Shown one piece after another: positions 11,089-20,303 of a DNA stretch of 64,000 bases. Under the pieces are notes generated by a model. The model ran no database searches. It saw only the letters and a program-made list of their open reading frames with translations, and was not told the origin of the DNA. The translations under genes were made by a program, and so were the position numbers. Location: the NCBI RefSeq assembly GCF_000423885.1, contig NZ_AUIV01000008.1:1-64000 (forward strand), given 5' to 3'. Source of the DNA: Thermomonas fusca DSM 15424. Lineage in GTDB: Bacteria; Pseudomonadota; Gammaproteobacteria; Xanthomonadales; Xanthomonadaceae. Numbering within the stretch: the stretch's first letter is position 1; every line of letters starts with the position of its first letter.

Positions 11089-12179
11089 GCGACGACATTG
11101 CAGCCGCCGCGCCCACCGCCACCGAGCCGCGCGACATCGACCCGATGCGCCCGGCGCTGGAACGGCTGCAGGCGCAGCCGGGGCGGTTCGGCTTCTTCCA
11201 GGCGGTGCGATTGCTGTACGGCGCCAACGGTTTCGACGGCCGCGGCAGCGGCGCGCGTCCCGGCCCGCTGCGTTTCACCGCCCCGGCGTCGCTGGCGTTC
11301 CCCGTTTCGGAGCTGGCCGCGATCGACGGCCACGACCGCGACACCCGCGTCTGCGTCAACTTCATGGGCCTCACCGGCCCCTCGGGGGTGCTGCCGCGCA
11401 GCTACACCGAGCTGTTGATCGCGCGCAGGCTGGATCGCGATCGCGGCGCGCAGGAATTCCTCGACATCTTCAACCACCGGCTGGTGGCGTTGTTCTGGCT
11501 GGCCTGGGCCAAACACCGGCCGGAAATCGGCCGCGAGTTCGGCTTCCAGAACTCGGTGCTGCGCTATCTGGAGCACCTGGTCGGGCTGGGCACGCCGGCG
11601 CTGCAGGCGCGGCTTCACCCAGGCAAGCACGGCACCACCGGGGCCAAGCCGCTGCCCGGCGCAGCGATGGCGTATTTCTCCGGCCTGATCGCGCAGCGCC
11701 CACACGGCGAACGCGCGATCGCGCAGGTGGTGTCGGCGGTGGTCGGCGCGCCGGTGGAAGCACGTGGTTGCCTGGGCACCTGGCAGACCATCACCGACGA
11801 GGCCCGCACCCGGCTGGGCCGCAACGGCCACCAGCTGGGCGCAGGTTGCGTGCTGGGCGCGCGCTACTGGGACCGCCAGACCACGCTGCGGCTGACCGTT
11901 GGCCCCCTGCGGCGCGACAAGTTCAACGCCCTGCTGCCGCGCGGCGAACGCCTGGGCGACGTGATCGAACTCACCCGTTTCCTCACCGGGCTGGCGCTCG
12001 ACCTGCGCGTGCGCCTGTCGCTGCGTGCCGATGAAGTACCGCCGCTGCGGCTGGGCGCGCGCGGCGCCGACCGCCCACAGCTGGGCTGGAACACCTGGCT
12101 GCGCGGGCCGCCCCGCCAGCAACCCGCAACCGACGCCGAATTCCACTTTTCCGCAATGGGAGGCCAGTCATGGCACTGA
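11085..12179 (+). CDS. tssG: TssG T6SS baseplate protein
   Basis: TssG pairs with TssF in the baseplate. The 364-residue protein has the hallmark RFGFFQAVRLLY near 36-47, then FMGLTGPSGVLPRSYTELL and FLDIFNHRLVALFWLAW. This matches the family N-terminal half. The start overlaps the tssF stop (ATGA), and the end overlaps the start of tssH by 10 bp. The order tssF-tssG-tssH is a common T6SS arrangement. Confidence 0.95.
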   Translation: MSDDIAAAAPTATEPRDIDPMRPALERLQAQPGRFGFFQAVRLLYGANGFDGRGSGARPGPLRFTAPASLAFPVSELAAIDGHDRDTRVCVNFMGLTGPSGVLPRSYTELLIARRLDRDRGAQEFLDIFNHRLVALFWLAWAKHRPEIGREFGFQNSVLRYLEHLVGLGTPALQARLHPGKHGTTGAKPLPGAAMAYFSGLIAQRPHGERAIAQVVSAVVGAPVEARGCLGTWQTITDEARTRLGRNGHQLGAGCVLGARYWDRQTTLRLTVGPLRRDKFNALLPRGERLGDVIELTRFLTGLALDLRVRLSLRADEVPPLRLGARGADRPQLGWNTWLRGPPRQQPATDAEFHFSAMGGQSWH

Positions 12180-14833
12180 ATCTGCGCGCGCTGATCGCAC
12201 GCCTCAACCCCACCGTCCGCAGCGCGATGGAGGGCGCGGCCGGCCTGTGCATGTCGCGCGGACACTACGAAGTGGAAGTGGAGCACGTGCTGGCCAAGTT
12301 GATGGAGGTCGAGAACAGCGACATCCGCCGCATCCTGCGCCAATTCGAGATCGCCCCGGAGGCGCTGGAGCGCGAGCTGGGCAAGGCGCTGGACGGCTTC
12401 AAGAGCGGCAACCAGCGCACCCCGGCGCTGTCGGCGATGCTGCCCAAGCTGTTCGAAGCGGCGTGGGGCTGGGCCTCGATCGAATTCGGCGAAGCAAGGA
12501 TCCGCAGCGGCCACGTGCTGATCGCACTGCTGGCCGATGCCGAACTGCGCCGGCTGGTGTCGGTGAGCGCGCGCTCGCTGGAGAAGATCAACCTCGAAAC
12601 CCTGACCAAGAACTTCCACGCCCTGACCGAGGCATCTTCGGAAGCAAAGGACGCGCGCGCGCTCGGCGATACCGGCGCAGCGACGGTCGGCGGCGATGCA
12701 GCCACGCCGGGCGCGGCCGCCGGCGGCGGCAAGCCCAGCCGGACGCCCAACCTCGACCAGTACTGCATCAACCTGACCCAGCGCGCGCGCGAAGGCCAGC
12801 TGGACCCGGTGCTCGGCCGCGATGCCGAAATCCGCCTGATGATCGACGTGCTGACCCGTCGCCGCCAGAACAATCCCATCCTCACCGGCGAGGCCGGCGT
12901 CGGCAAGACCGCGGTGGTCGAAGGCCTGGCCCTGCGCATCGCCCAGGACGACGTGCCGCCGCAGCTGCAGGGCGTGGAGCTGCTGTCGCTGGACCTGGGC
13001 CTGCTGCAGGCCGGCGCCTCGGTGAAAGGCGAATTCGAGAACCGGCTGAAGAGCGTGATCGAAGAGGTCAAGTCCAGCCCGAAGCCGATCATCATGTTCA
13101 TCGACGAGGCGCACACCCTGATCGGCGCCGGCGGCGCCGCCGGGCAGAACGACGCGGCCAACCTGCTCAAGCCGGCGCTGGCCCGCGGCGAGATGCGCAC
13201 GATCGCCGCCACCACGTGGAGCGAATACAAGAAGTACTTCGAGAAGGACCCCGCCCTGACCCGCCGCTTCCAGGTGGTGAAGGTGGACGAACCCGACGAC
13301 GAAAAAGCCGTGTCGATGCTGCGTGGCGTCGGCCGGGCGATGGCCGCGCACCACAAGGTGCGCATCCTCGACGAGGCGATCACCGAGGCGGTGAAGCTGA
13401 GCTCGCGCTTCATCCCCGGCCGCCAGCTACCGGACAAGGCGGTCAGCGTGCTCGACACCGCCTGCGCCAAGATCGCGATCGGCCAGAACGCCACCCCGGC
13501 GCGGATCGAGGACGCGCGTCGCCGGCTGGACGTGCTGGCCACCGAGCGCACGCAGCTGGAGAACGAGCAGGCCGGCGGCGCCGATCACGGCAAGCGGCTG
13601 GGCGAGATCGCCGACGAATCGACGAAGCTCGGCCAGTCGCTGGCCGCCGACGAGGCCCGTTTCGCGCAGGAAAAGGAACTGGTGGCGAAGATCCACGCCG
13701 AGCTTGACCGCATCGAAGCGCTGCCCGAGGGCGATGCCGCGCGCGCCGACGCGCTGGCCACGCTCAACGCCGCGCGCGCTGAACTGAAGGCGCTGCAGGG
13801 CTTCGAACCGATGATCCTGCCGGTGGTGGATTCGTCGGCGGTGGCGCAGATCATCGCCGGCTGGACCGGCATCCCCGTCGGGCGCATGGTTGCCGACGAG
13901 ATCCAGACCGTGCTCCGGCTCAAGGAGACGCTGGAGCAGCGGGTGATCGGGCAGAGCCATGCGCTGGATGCCATCGCCCAACGCGTGCGCACCTCGCGCG
14001 CCAACCTCGAGGATCCGGACAAGCCCAAAGGCGTGTTCCTGCTGGTCGGCACCTCCGGCGTCGGCAAGACCGAAACCGCGATCGCGCTGGCCGATGCCCT
14101 GTACGGCGGCGAGCGCAGCATGATCACCATCGCCATGTCCGAATACCAGGAGGCGCATACGGTCTCCAGCCTCAAGGGCAGCCCGCCCGGCTACGTCGGC
14201 TACGGCGAGGGCGGCGTGCTGACCGAAGCGGTGCGGCGCCGGCCGTATTCGGTGGTGCTGCTGGATGAAATCGAGAAGGCCCATCCCGACGTGCTGGAGC
14301 TGTTCTTCCAGGTCTTCGACAAGGGCCGCATGGAAGATGGCGAAGGCCGCGAGATCGACTTCCGCAACACCCTGATCATCCTCACCTCCAACGCCGGCAC
14401 CGACCTGGTGATGCAGGCCTGCAGCGAGTCCGAGGAGCTGCCCACCGTCGAGTCCCTCAACGAACTGCTCAAGCCCGAACTCAACCGGGTGTTCAAGCCG
14501 GCCTTCCTCGGCCGCACCGCGGTGGTGCCCTACTACCCGCTGCGCGACGCGGACATGCGCAAGATCGTGCGGCTCAAACTCAACAAGATCGGCAAGCGGA
14601 TCCGCGCCAACCACGGCGCGGTGTTCGAATACGACGATGCGGTGGTGGACGCGATCGCCGATCGCTGCACCGAGGTCGATTCCGGCGCCCGCAACATCGA
14701 CAACATCCTCACCGGCACGGTGCTGCCGGAGGTTTCCGGCTACGTGCTGGAGCGGATGGCTGAAGGCGGCGGCGTCCACGGCATCCGCATCGGCGTCGTC
14801 GACGGCGGCCGCTTCGACTATGCGGTGACCTGA
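12170..14833 (+). CDS. tssH: TssH (ClpV) T6SS sheath-recycling AAA+ ATPase
   Basis: ClpV disassembles contracted TssBC sheaths by threading TssC through its hexameric pore. The 887-residue protein has an N-domain to about 150 and a variable linker to about 190. The first AAA domain has Walker A GEAGVGKT (240-247) and Walker B MFIDEAH. A middle-domain coiled coil is followed by a second AAA domain with Walker A GTSGVGKT (627-634) and Walker B VVLLDEIEKAHPDV. The N-terminal sequence MALNLRALIARLNPTVRSAM is that of ClpV rather than ClpB. A GGGAGG site sits 7 bp before the ATG. Confidence 0.96.
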   Translation: MALNLRALIARLNPTVRSAMEGAAGLCMSRGHYEVEVEHVLAKLMEVENSDIRRILRQFEIAPEALERELGKALDGFKSGNQRTPALSAMLPKLFEAAWGWASIEFGEARIRSGHVLIALLADAELRRLVSVSARSLEKINLETLTKNFHALTEASSEAKDARALGDTGAATVGGDAATPGAAAGGGKPSRTPNLDQYCINLTQRAREGQLDPVLGRDAEIRLMIDVLTRRRQNNPILTGEAGVGKTAVVEGLALRIAQDDVPPQLQGVELLSLDLGLLQAGASVKGEFENRLKSVIEEVKSSPKPIIMFIDEAHTLIGAGGAAGQNDAANLLKPALARGEMRTIAATTWSEYKKYFEKDPALTRRFQVVKVDEPDDEKAVSMLRGVGRAMAAHHKVRILDEAITEAVKLSSRFIPGRQLPDKAVSVLDTACAKIAIGQNATPARIEDARRRLDVLATERTQLENEQAGGADHGKRLGEIADESTKLGQSLAADEARFAQEKELVAKIHAELDRIEALPEGDAARADALATLNAARAELKALQGFEPMILPVVDSSAVAQIIAGWTGIPVGRMVADEIQTVLRLKETLEQRVIGQSHALDAIAQRVRTSRANLEDPDKPKGVFLLVGTSGVGKTETAIALADALYGGERSMITIAMSEYQEAHTVSSLKGSPPGYVGYGEGGVLTEAVRRRPYSVVLLDEIEKAHPDVLELFFQVFDKGRMEDGEGREIDFRNTLIILTSNAGTDLVMQACSESEELPTVESLNELLKPELNRVFKPAFLGRTAVVPYYPLRDADMRKIVRLKLNKIGKRIRANHGAVFEYDDAVVDAIADRCTEVDSGARNIDNILTGTVLPEVSGYVLERMAEGGGVHGIRIGVVDGGRFDYAVT

Positions 14834-14978
14834 GGCGCGCGCACGCCGCACGCCGGCGTGCGACCTAGCCCGTCCGCCCTATGCCGGCCATTAGGCCGGC
14901 CCGGGCATAGCACTTCGGGTGAATGTTCGCAGGCGCCCGCAGCCCCGACGATTGGCACGAACAACCGCCGAACCCGCC

Positions 14979-17192
14979 ATGTCCACGTTCTCCACCCGCA
15001 ACCGGATGTACTTCCTGACCCTGGATGGCAAACAGGAGGACGAGCTGCTGGTCGACGAAATGCACGGCGAGGAAGGCGTTTCTCAGCTGTTCCAGCTGCG
15101 CCTGAAGCTGCTTTCCAGCGAGTCGCACTTCGCGCCCGACGAGATCATCGGCAAGAGCGCCATCCTGCGCATCGAGACCTGGGACACCGGCCACAGCGGC
15201 GGCGAGCGCCATTGGAGCGGCTATGTCTCCCGCTTCGCGGTGACCGGCTGCATCCCGGCCACGCACGACAAGAGCGGCGACCTCTTCTGCTACGAATGCG
15301 ACATCGTGCCGTGGTTCTGGTTCATGACCCAGAACGAGGACTGCCGCATCTTCCAGAACCTGACGGTGGCGGACATCATCGACACCGTGTTCGCGGAGTT
15401 CGGCTACAGCGACTACAAGCTGGAGCTGTCGAAGAGCTACCCCAGGCTCGAGTACTGCACCCAGTTCAACGAGAGCACCTATGCCTTCCTGTGCCGCTTG
15501 ATCGAGCGCGAAGGCATCTATTTCTATTTCCGCCACGATGAGTCCAGCGAGGCCCGGCACATCCTCGTCTTCAGCGACAACAAGGACCACAACCCTCGCC
15601 TGGAACCGTTCCAGGTGCCGTTCCACCACGAGGGGCATGCGGAGGGCACGGATGCGGTCCGCAAACTCTCCTCCACCCAGCAGGTGCGGACGCGCGCGGC
15701 CACGCTGGCCGACTGGGACTACGTCAAACGGGCGCCGCTCAGCGAAAACACCCCCACCCTGGTGAGCGCCGGCAGCGATCTGGGGCTGGAGATCTACCGC
15801 TATCCCGGCGGCTTCACCCCGGCCAGCGGCGCCGCCGACGCATCCGTCGGCAAGCATCTGACCAACGTGCTGATGGAGTCGCAGGAAAGCAGCCACCTGC
15901 TCTTCCACGGCGAAGGCCAGGTGCGCTCGTTGACCCCCGGCCATCTGTTCGAGCTGGAGAACCACAGCCTCATCGAGTCTTTCAATGCGGTCTACATGGT
16001 GGTTTCTGTGCAGCACCACGCCCGCAACAACCTGATGCTGCCGGACAGCACCGCCTGGTACGGCAATACCTTCACCCTGCAGAGCAAGGACGCCATTTAC
16101 CGCCCCGCGCAGGTCACGCCGCGCGGGCGCGTGCATGGCCCGCAGACCGCGATCGTGACCGGCCCGGCGGGCAACGAGGTGCATACCGACGACCTCGGCA
16201 GGATCAAGGTGCGCTTCCACTGGGATCGCAAGGTGGCCAGCCGCAAGACCAATACCCAGGACGACAAATCGTCGTGCTGGGTGCGGGTGGCGCAGCTGTG
16301 GGCCGGCGCCGGCTATGGCACGTTCTTCCTGCCACGGGTGGGCATGGAAGTGGTGGTGGATTTCCTCGACGGCGACCCCGACCGCCCGCTGGTGGTCGGC
16401 TGCGTCTACAACGGACCCAACCCGCCGCCGGTGGCGCCCGCCGACGCCACCCGCTCCACCATCAAGACGCTGTCCTCGAAGGGCGGCGGCGGCTTCAACG
16501 AGCTGCGCTTCGAGGACAAGAAGGGCAGCGAGGAAATCTTCCTGCACGCGCAGAAGGATCTGCAACTGCGCACCGGCAACTGCCGCACCGAAGCCATCGG
16601 CACCAGCGCCGACCTGTCGATCGGCAAGGACCGCACCGAAAGCATCGGCGAGAACGCCCAGCTCACTATCGGCCAGGCCCAGACCATCTCGATCGGCACC
16701 AGCCGCGCGGTCACCGCGGGAGTCGATGACTACCTGACCGTCGGTGCCAACCAGCACACCGACGTCGGCGCCAACATCGCGGTCACCGCAGGCGCCAACT
16801 ACGACCTGACTGCCGGCATCAACTCCGCGGTCACCGCCGGCGTGAACATCGACATGAAGGCCGGCGTCAATCTGGTGGCAGAGGCCGGCGTCGTCATCAG
16901 TCTCAAAGCCGGCAGCAATTCGATCGTGCTGAATCCGGCCGGCGTATTCATCACCGGCAATCTGGTGATGATCAACTCGGGCGGCAGCCCGCTGTCCGCG
17001 CAGAAGGCGCAGAAAGCGGAGAAAGCGGACAAACCGAGCAAGGCCAAGGACGCGATCCAGAGCAAGGCCGGCAAGGTATCGAACCCCGCCCAGCAGCTGC
17101 AGGCCCAGGCGTTGCGCAACGCTGCCCGCAGCGCCCAGCCGTTCTGCGCCGAGTGCGAAGCCGCGCGCGCGGCGCTGGAAGCGCTGGGCTGA
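14979..17192 (+). CDS. vgrG: VgrG (TssI) T6SS spike protein
   Basis: VgrG trimers form the puncturing spike on the Hcp tube and carry effectors. The 737-residue protein has the gp27-like domain (from about 15 to 370), a gp5 OB-fold segment (GRIKVRFHWDR, then SCWVRVAQLWAGAGYGTFFLPRVGMEVVVDFLDGDPDRPLVVG), and a repetitive beta-prism stalk around 545-655 built from IG-x-T and TAG repeats. The last 70 residues are a Lys/Ala-rich extension ending in a CxxC (FCAECEAA), likely an adaptor or cargo-docking tail. I chose the ATG at 14979 over 14919 because family homology begins at MSTFSTRNRMYFLTLDG. A 145-bp gap separates it from tssH. Confidence 0.95.
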   Translation: MSTFSTRNRMYFLTLDGKQEDELLVDEMHGEEGVSQLFQLRLKLLSSESHFAPDEIIGKSAILRIETWDTGHSGGERHWSGYVSRFAVTGCIPATHDKSGDLFCYECDIVPWFWFMTQNEDCRIFQNLTVADIIDTVFAEFGYSDYKLELSKSYPRLEYCTQFNESTYAFLCRLIEREGIYFYFRHDESSEARHILVFSDNKDHNPRLEPFQVPFHHEGHAEGTDAVRKLSSTQQVRTRAATLADWDYVKRAPLSENTPTLVSAGSDLGLEIYRYPGGFTPASGAADASVGKHLTNVLMESQESSHLLFHGEGQVRSLTPGHLFELENHSLIESFNAVYMVVSVQHHARNNLMLPDSTAWYGNTFTLQSKDAIYRPAQVTPRGRVHGPQTAIVTGPAGNEVHTDDLGRIKVRFHWDRKVASRKTNTQDDKSSCWVRVAQLWAGAGYGTFFLPRVGMEVVVDFLDGDPDRPLVVGCVYNGPNPPPVAPADATRSTIKTLSSKGGGGFNELRFEDKKGSEEIFLHAQKDLQLRTGNCRTEAIGTSADLSIGKDRTESIGENAQLTIGQAQTISIGTSRAVTAGVDDYLTVGANQHTDVGANIAVTAGANYDLTAGINSAVTAGVNIDMKAGVNLVAEAGVVISLKAGSNSIVLNPAGVFITGNLVMINSGGSPLSAQKAQKAEKADKPSKAKDAIQSKAGKVSNPAQQLQAQALRNAARSAQPFCAECEAARAALEALG

Positions 17193-17256
17193 TCCGCCTG
17201 TTCATCGGCCTACCTTCGTGACACCTGCATCCCTTACGCATCGAATTCCCGCCGCC

Positions 17257-17928
17257 ATGTCCTTTTCCCCGCAGCTTCCGCGTATAGATCCAGTGAACAC
17301 GGAATGCATCGTGCCGGAACGGGGGCTGGCCGATGGCTCGGCGGGTTTGTCCCGCGCCACTACACAAGGCGGAAATTTCTTCGTGATCGGCCAGGGTCAG
17401 TACCAACAATTGCAGCGGGCGGTGTTCGGCCAGGGCAAGCGCCCGGTCTTCGCGGTACTCGACGGGGCGATCATCGACGATCTGCCATCACGCCTGCGCC
17501 AGCACGCACCGGACGCGATGTGCCTGTTCTCCGGCGATCTCGATCCGATGCTTGCGGCGGCAGCGCCCTACCTGTTGCCGCTGGCACCCGACGCCGCGGC
17601 CACCCGGCTGGCGCTGCTGGAAGGCTGGAACGAGCACTGGGGCATCGTGCTGGTAGCCGACCCCGGCACCGACATCTATTCGCTGCGGGCGCACCTGCGG
17701 CGGGTGCTGCGGGTCAGCACCCCGGGCGGCGCGTCGATGCTGTTCCGCTTTTACGATCCACGCGCCTTCCGCAGCGTCGTCCCGACCTTCGATCCGGCCC
17801 AGCGCAAGGCGTTCTTCGGCCCGATCCACGGCTGCTACACCGAGGACCGCAGCAGCGACAGCGCGCTGTACTTCGCCCGCGACGGCCTTGAGGCACCGAA
17901 CCAGCTGTCGCTGGCCGCTGCCGCCTAG
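17257..17928 (+). CDS. DUF4123 T6SS effector adaptor/chaperone
   Basis: DUF4123 proteins (Tap/TEC type) load effectors onto VgrG. This 223-residue protein shows the family pattern: FAVLDGAIIDDLP early, an aromatic APYLLPL segment, HWGIVLVADPGTDIYSLRAHLRRVLRV and then MLFRFYDPRAFRSVVPTFDPAQRKAFFGPI. It follows vgrG by 64 bp and precedes two unknown genes, which is the usual place for an adaptor. By position, its client should be the product of 17937-18293 or of 18295-19851. Confidence 0.87.
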   Translation: MSFSPQLPRIDPVNTECIVPERGLADGSAGLSRATTQGGNFFVIGQGQYQQLQRAVFGQGKRPVFAVLDGAIIDDLPSRLRQHAPDAMCLFSGDLDPMLAAAAPYLLPLAPDAAATRLALLEGWNEHWGIVLVADPGTDIYSLRAHLRRVLRVSTPGGASMLFRFYDPRAFRSVVPTFDPAQRKAFFGPIHGCYTEDRSSDSALYFARDGLEAPNQLSLAAAA

Positions 17929-17936
17929 GAGCCTCC

Positions 17937-18293
17937 ATGCTCGAACTCGACCGCAAGCAGATGACCGCCATCGGCGAGACCCAGCTGCGCAACAACCTCG
18001 CCGACTTCCTCAATCGCCACCTCGGCGGCAAGGCGCCGCTGCAGCTGGACCAGCTCGATGCCGAACTCGACGCGGTCATCGCCCACTGCCGCAAGGCCGG
18101 CCTGCGCAGCCAGCGTGCGGTGGCAGCCTATGCGCTGGCCTGCTCGCTGTTCGGCAACGAGCGGGTCGGCAACGATCCTTCGATCATCGGCATCCTCGCC
18201 GACCGCAGCAGCCCGCAGATCGACCGCGCCCTGTTGATCGAAATGTGGACGGCCGCCGCATACAGCGATTTCCGCCGACTGCAGAGAGGCTGA
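17937..18293 (+). CDS. Small unknown protein of the vgrG-DUF4123 module
   Basis: A 118-residue, mostly helical protein with no signal peptide or membrane segment. The start has AGGAGCC upstream, and the gene begins 8 bp after the DUF4123 stop and ends 1 bp before the next ATG, so it is part of the same transcript. Its layout (an LxxxQ-like N terminus, a central helix with ALACSLFGNERV, then a DPSIIGILAD segment) resembles small proteins of about 120-150 residues that often sit beside DUF4123 in T6SS modules. That resemblance is from memory of the arrangement, not a search. Function unknown; a structural or chaperone role is possible. Confidence 0.7.
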   Translation: MLELDRKQMTAIGETQLRNNLADFLNRHLGGKAPLQLDQLDAELDAVIAHCRKAGLRSQRAVAAYALACSLFGNERVGNDPSIIGILADRSSPQIDRALLIEMWTAAAYSDFRRLQRG

Positions 18294-18294
18294 C

Positions 18295-19851
18295 ATGTTC
18301 GAATCCTTGACCGAAGGCCTGTCCGGCATCGGCGCCGCAGCCGGCCAGGCCGTGCAGCAGGCCCAGCAGGCCGCCACCGGCGCCGCCCAACAGGCGGCAA
18401 GCGCTGCGCAGGGCGCCATCACCGAAGCCCAGACCGCCGTTGCCAATGCCACCAACGCCGCCGCGGGCGCAGCAAATGGTGCGGTGGCGCAGGCGCAGCA
18501 AGCGGCACAGGCGGCAGCTGCGCAGGCGGGCGCGATGGCACAGGGCGCGCTCGCGCAGGCCAACCAGGCGCTGGACGATGCCCGCAACGCCGCCAACGAC
18601 ATGGCGCAGAACACGCTGGCGCAAGCCAACGCTGCCCTCACCCAGGCCCGCGAGCAGGCCGGCGCCGCCGCGCAGGGCGCGCTTGCGCAGGCGCAGGCTG
18701 CGGTGGATGCCGCGCAGCAGCAGGCGCAAGCCGTGGTGCAGGGCGCGCTGGAGCGCGCAGGGGAGGCGCTGGACAGCGCCATGGACAACGCCGAGCAGGC
18801 CGCGCAAGCGCAGCTCGACCGTGCGATGGGCATGGTCGACAACGCCACCGCGCTGGTCGAGGACGGCGTCAACAACGCGCTGGCGACTGCCAACAACGCC
18901 ATCGACCAAGCCCAGGACCTGCTGCGCAACGCCGCCACCGACGCCCTCGAGCAGGCGCGCAGCGCCACCCTGGATCGGGCACGCGACGCCTTGGGCCCGG
19001 TCCAGGCCGCACTGGACACCCTGCCCGCAGCCTTCCCCAACCTGCCGGTGGAATTCCCCGCCTCGGATTGCCCCTATGTCCGCGCCCTGCGGGACGCGCT
19101 GGCGCGCCGCGCGGCGCAGGCGGGCAATGCCCTCGGCAACGCCGGCAACGCGCTGCAGAACATCGCGGGGCCGCTGCTGGAACAGGCCAACGGCCTGCTC
19201 GACCAGGCCAACGGCATGGCGGATCAGGCGCTTGCCGCGATGGACGATGCCTGTGCCGCGCTGGATAACGCGCAGGCGCTGGCCAACGGTGCGGCCAAGT
19301 CGGCGCTGGACGCCGCCAAGGGCGCAGTGCAGCAGGCCCAGCAGGCGGTGCGCGACGGCGCGAATGCGGCGATCGGGCAGGCCCGCAGCGCGGTGGATTC
19401 GGCACGCGACCAAGTACAGCAGACGGTGCAGGGCGCCATCGACCAGGCCACGGCGGCGGTGGATTCCGCCCAGCAGCAGGCCGGCGACGCCGCCCAGCAA
19501 GCACTGGATGGCGCCCAGCAGGCGGCGGCGACGGCCCAGCAGCAGGCCAACCAGGTCGCGCAGCAAACGCTGGCGCAGGCCAACCAGGCCGCGCAACAGG
19601 CCCAGCAGGCGCTCAACGGCGCCGCGCAGGGGGCGCTCAACGCGGCGCAAACCGCGGCCCAGGAAGCAGCCGCCAGTGCCGGTGACGCCGCGCAGGCCGC
19701 CATCGGCAAGGCCCAGGCCGCGGTCGCGGATGCAGCGACCAGCGCCGCACGCGCCGCCAACGTCGCGGTCGCCGGCGCGCAGTCCGCGATGGCCGGCGCC
19801 GGCCAGGCCATCGGCAACGCGGCGAATTCGCTGGGCAATCTGTCCGGTTAG
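18295..19851 (+). CDS. Ala/Gln-rich repetitive helical protein, candidate T6SS cargo
   Basis: The 518-residue product is dominated by Ala and Gln, with repeated AQ/AAQ, AQGAL, AVDxAQQQA and QANQA units. These predict long amphipathic helices or coiled coil from about 15 to 235 and 285 to 500. A non-repetitive island (about 238-270, with DTLPAAFPNLPVEFPASDCPYVRALRDAL) interrupts it. Only two Cys are present and there is no signal peptide. The gene starts 1 bp after the preceding stop with GAGAGG upstream, so it belongs to the vgrG-DUF4123 transcript. I recognise no enzymatic domain. Possibilities are a membrane-active effector, a structural tail component or a scaffold. Other frames are also open because of base composition, but this one has the ribosome site and coupling. 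Confidence 0.72.
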   Translation: MFESLTEGLSGIGAAAGQAVQQAQQAATGAAQQAASAAQGAITEAQTAVANATNAAAGAANGAVAQAQQAAQAAAAQAGAMAQGALAQANQALDDARNAANDMAQNTLAQANAALTQAREQAGAAAQGALAQAQAAVDAAQQQAQAVVQGALERAGEALDSAMDNAEQAAQAQLDRAMGMVDNATALVEDGVNNALATANNAIDQAQDLLRNAATDALEQARSATLDRARDALGPVQAALDTLPAAFPNLPVEFPASDCPYVRALRDALARRAAQAGNALGNAGNALQNIAGPLLEQANGLLDQANGMADQALAAMDDACAALDNAQALANGAAKSALDAAKGAVQQAQQAVRDGANAAIGQARSAVDSARDQVQQTVQGAIDQATAAVDSAQQQAGDAAQQALDGAQQAAATAQQQANQVAQQTLAQANQAAQQAQQALNGAAQGALNAAQTAAQEAAASAGDAAQAAIGKAQAAVADAATSAARAANVAVAGAQSAMAGAGQAIGNAANSLGNLSG

Positions 19852-19893
19852 GAGGGCAGCGACCGCGCGCCGCGCATCAGCTGCGCCGCAAGG

Positions 19894-20280
19894 CTACGGA
19901 ATCATTTCCTTGGTCTGCCCCGGGAAACTGACGGTGACCACACCACCCCAGGCGCATTGACTGGTGCAGGTATTGTCGAGCGCGGGAATACCGCCAATCA
20001 GCACGGTGGGCGCACCCGGCTTCCACGGCGTGGTCACCGGGATGCACGGCATCGGGGTCAGCACGCCCATGGCGGCGGAGGTGGCCGCAGCCACCGTCGG
20101 GTTGCTCGGCGTGGTGCACATGGCGAACGGCATGATGTTCTTCATCGGCACGAAATCCATGATCGTGGCCGCCGGCATCATGCTCGACATGACCCGGTTC
20201 TCCGGCGTCACCACCAGCGCGGAAGGCGCCACCCCGAACGAACAGGTCAGGATGGCGCCATTGACGACATGGATCGGCAT
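19894..20280 (-). CDS. PAAR-like (DUF4280/DUF4150-type) T6SS tip protein
   Basis: PAAR-like proteins cap the VgrG spike. The 128-residue product reads MPIHVVNGAILTCSFG, with later NIMPFAMCTTPSNP, TPMPCIPVTTPW, IPALDNTCTSQCAWGG and a final FPGQ. The regularly placed Cys (C13, C55, C79, C105, C109) and the PCxP and CxWGG elements are typical of DUF4280-type PAAR variants. No effector extension is fused. It lies 24 bp downstream of the OmpA-like gene on the same strand and converges on the Ala-rich gene, leaving only 42 bp between the two stops. Confidence 0.85.
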   Translation of the reverse strand: MPIHVVNGAILTCSFGVAPSALVVTPENRVMSSMMPAATIMDFVPMKNIMPFAMCTTPSNPTVAAATSAAMGVLTPMPCIPVTTPWKPGAPTVLIGGIPALDNTCTSQCAWGGVVTVSFPGQTKEMIP

Positions 20281-20303
20281 GGCGCGTCCGCAGGCCCGCG
20301 GGC

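Noticed and set aside
14953..14972. Sigma-54-like -24 element (TGGCACG) upstream of vgrG
   Set aside because: No TTGC-type -12 element at the right spacing follows.
18184..19960. Long open frames on both strands across the Ala/Gln-rich gene, and a possible tandem DNA repeat array
   Set aside because: They follow from GC-rich repetitive codons. Only the frame at 18295 has a ribosome site and coupling, and the repeats are degenerate with no CRISPR-like spacing.
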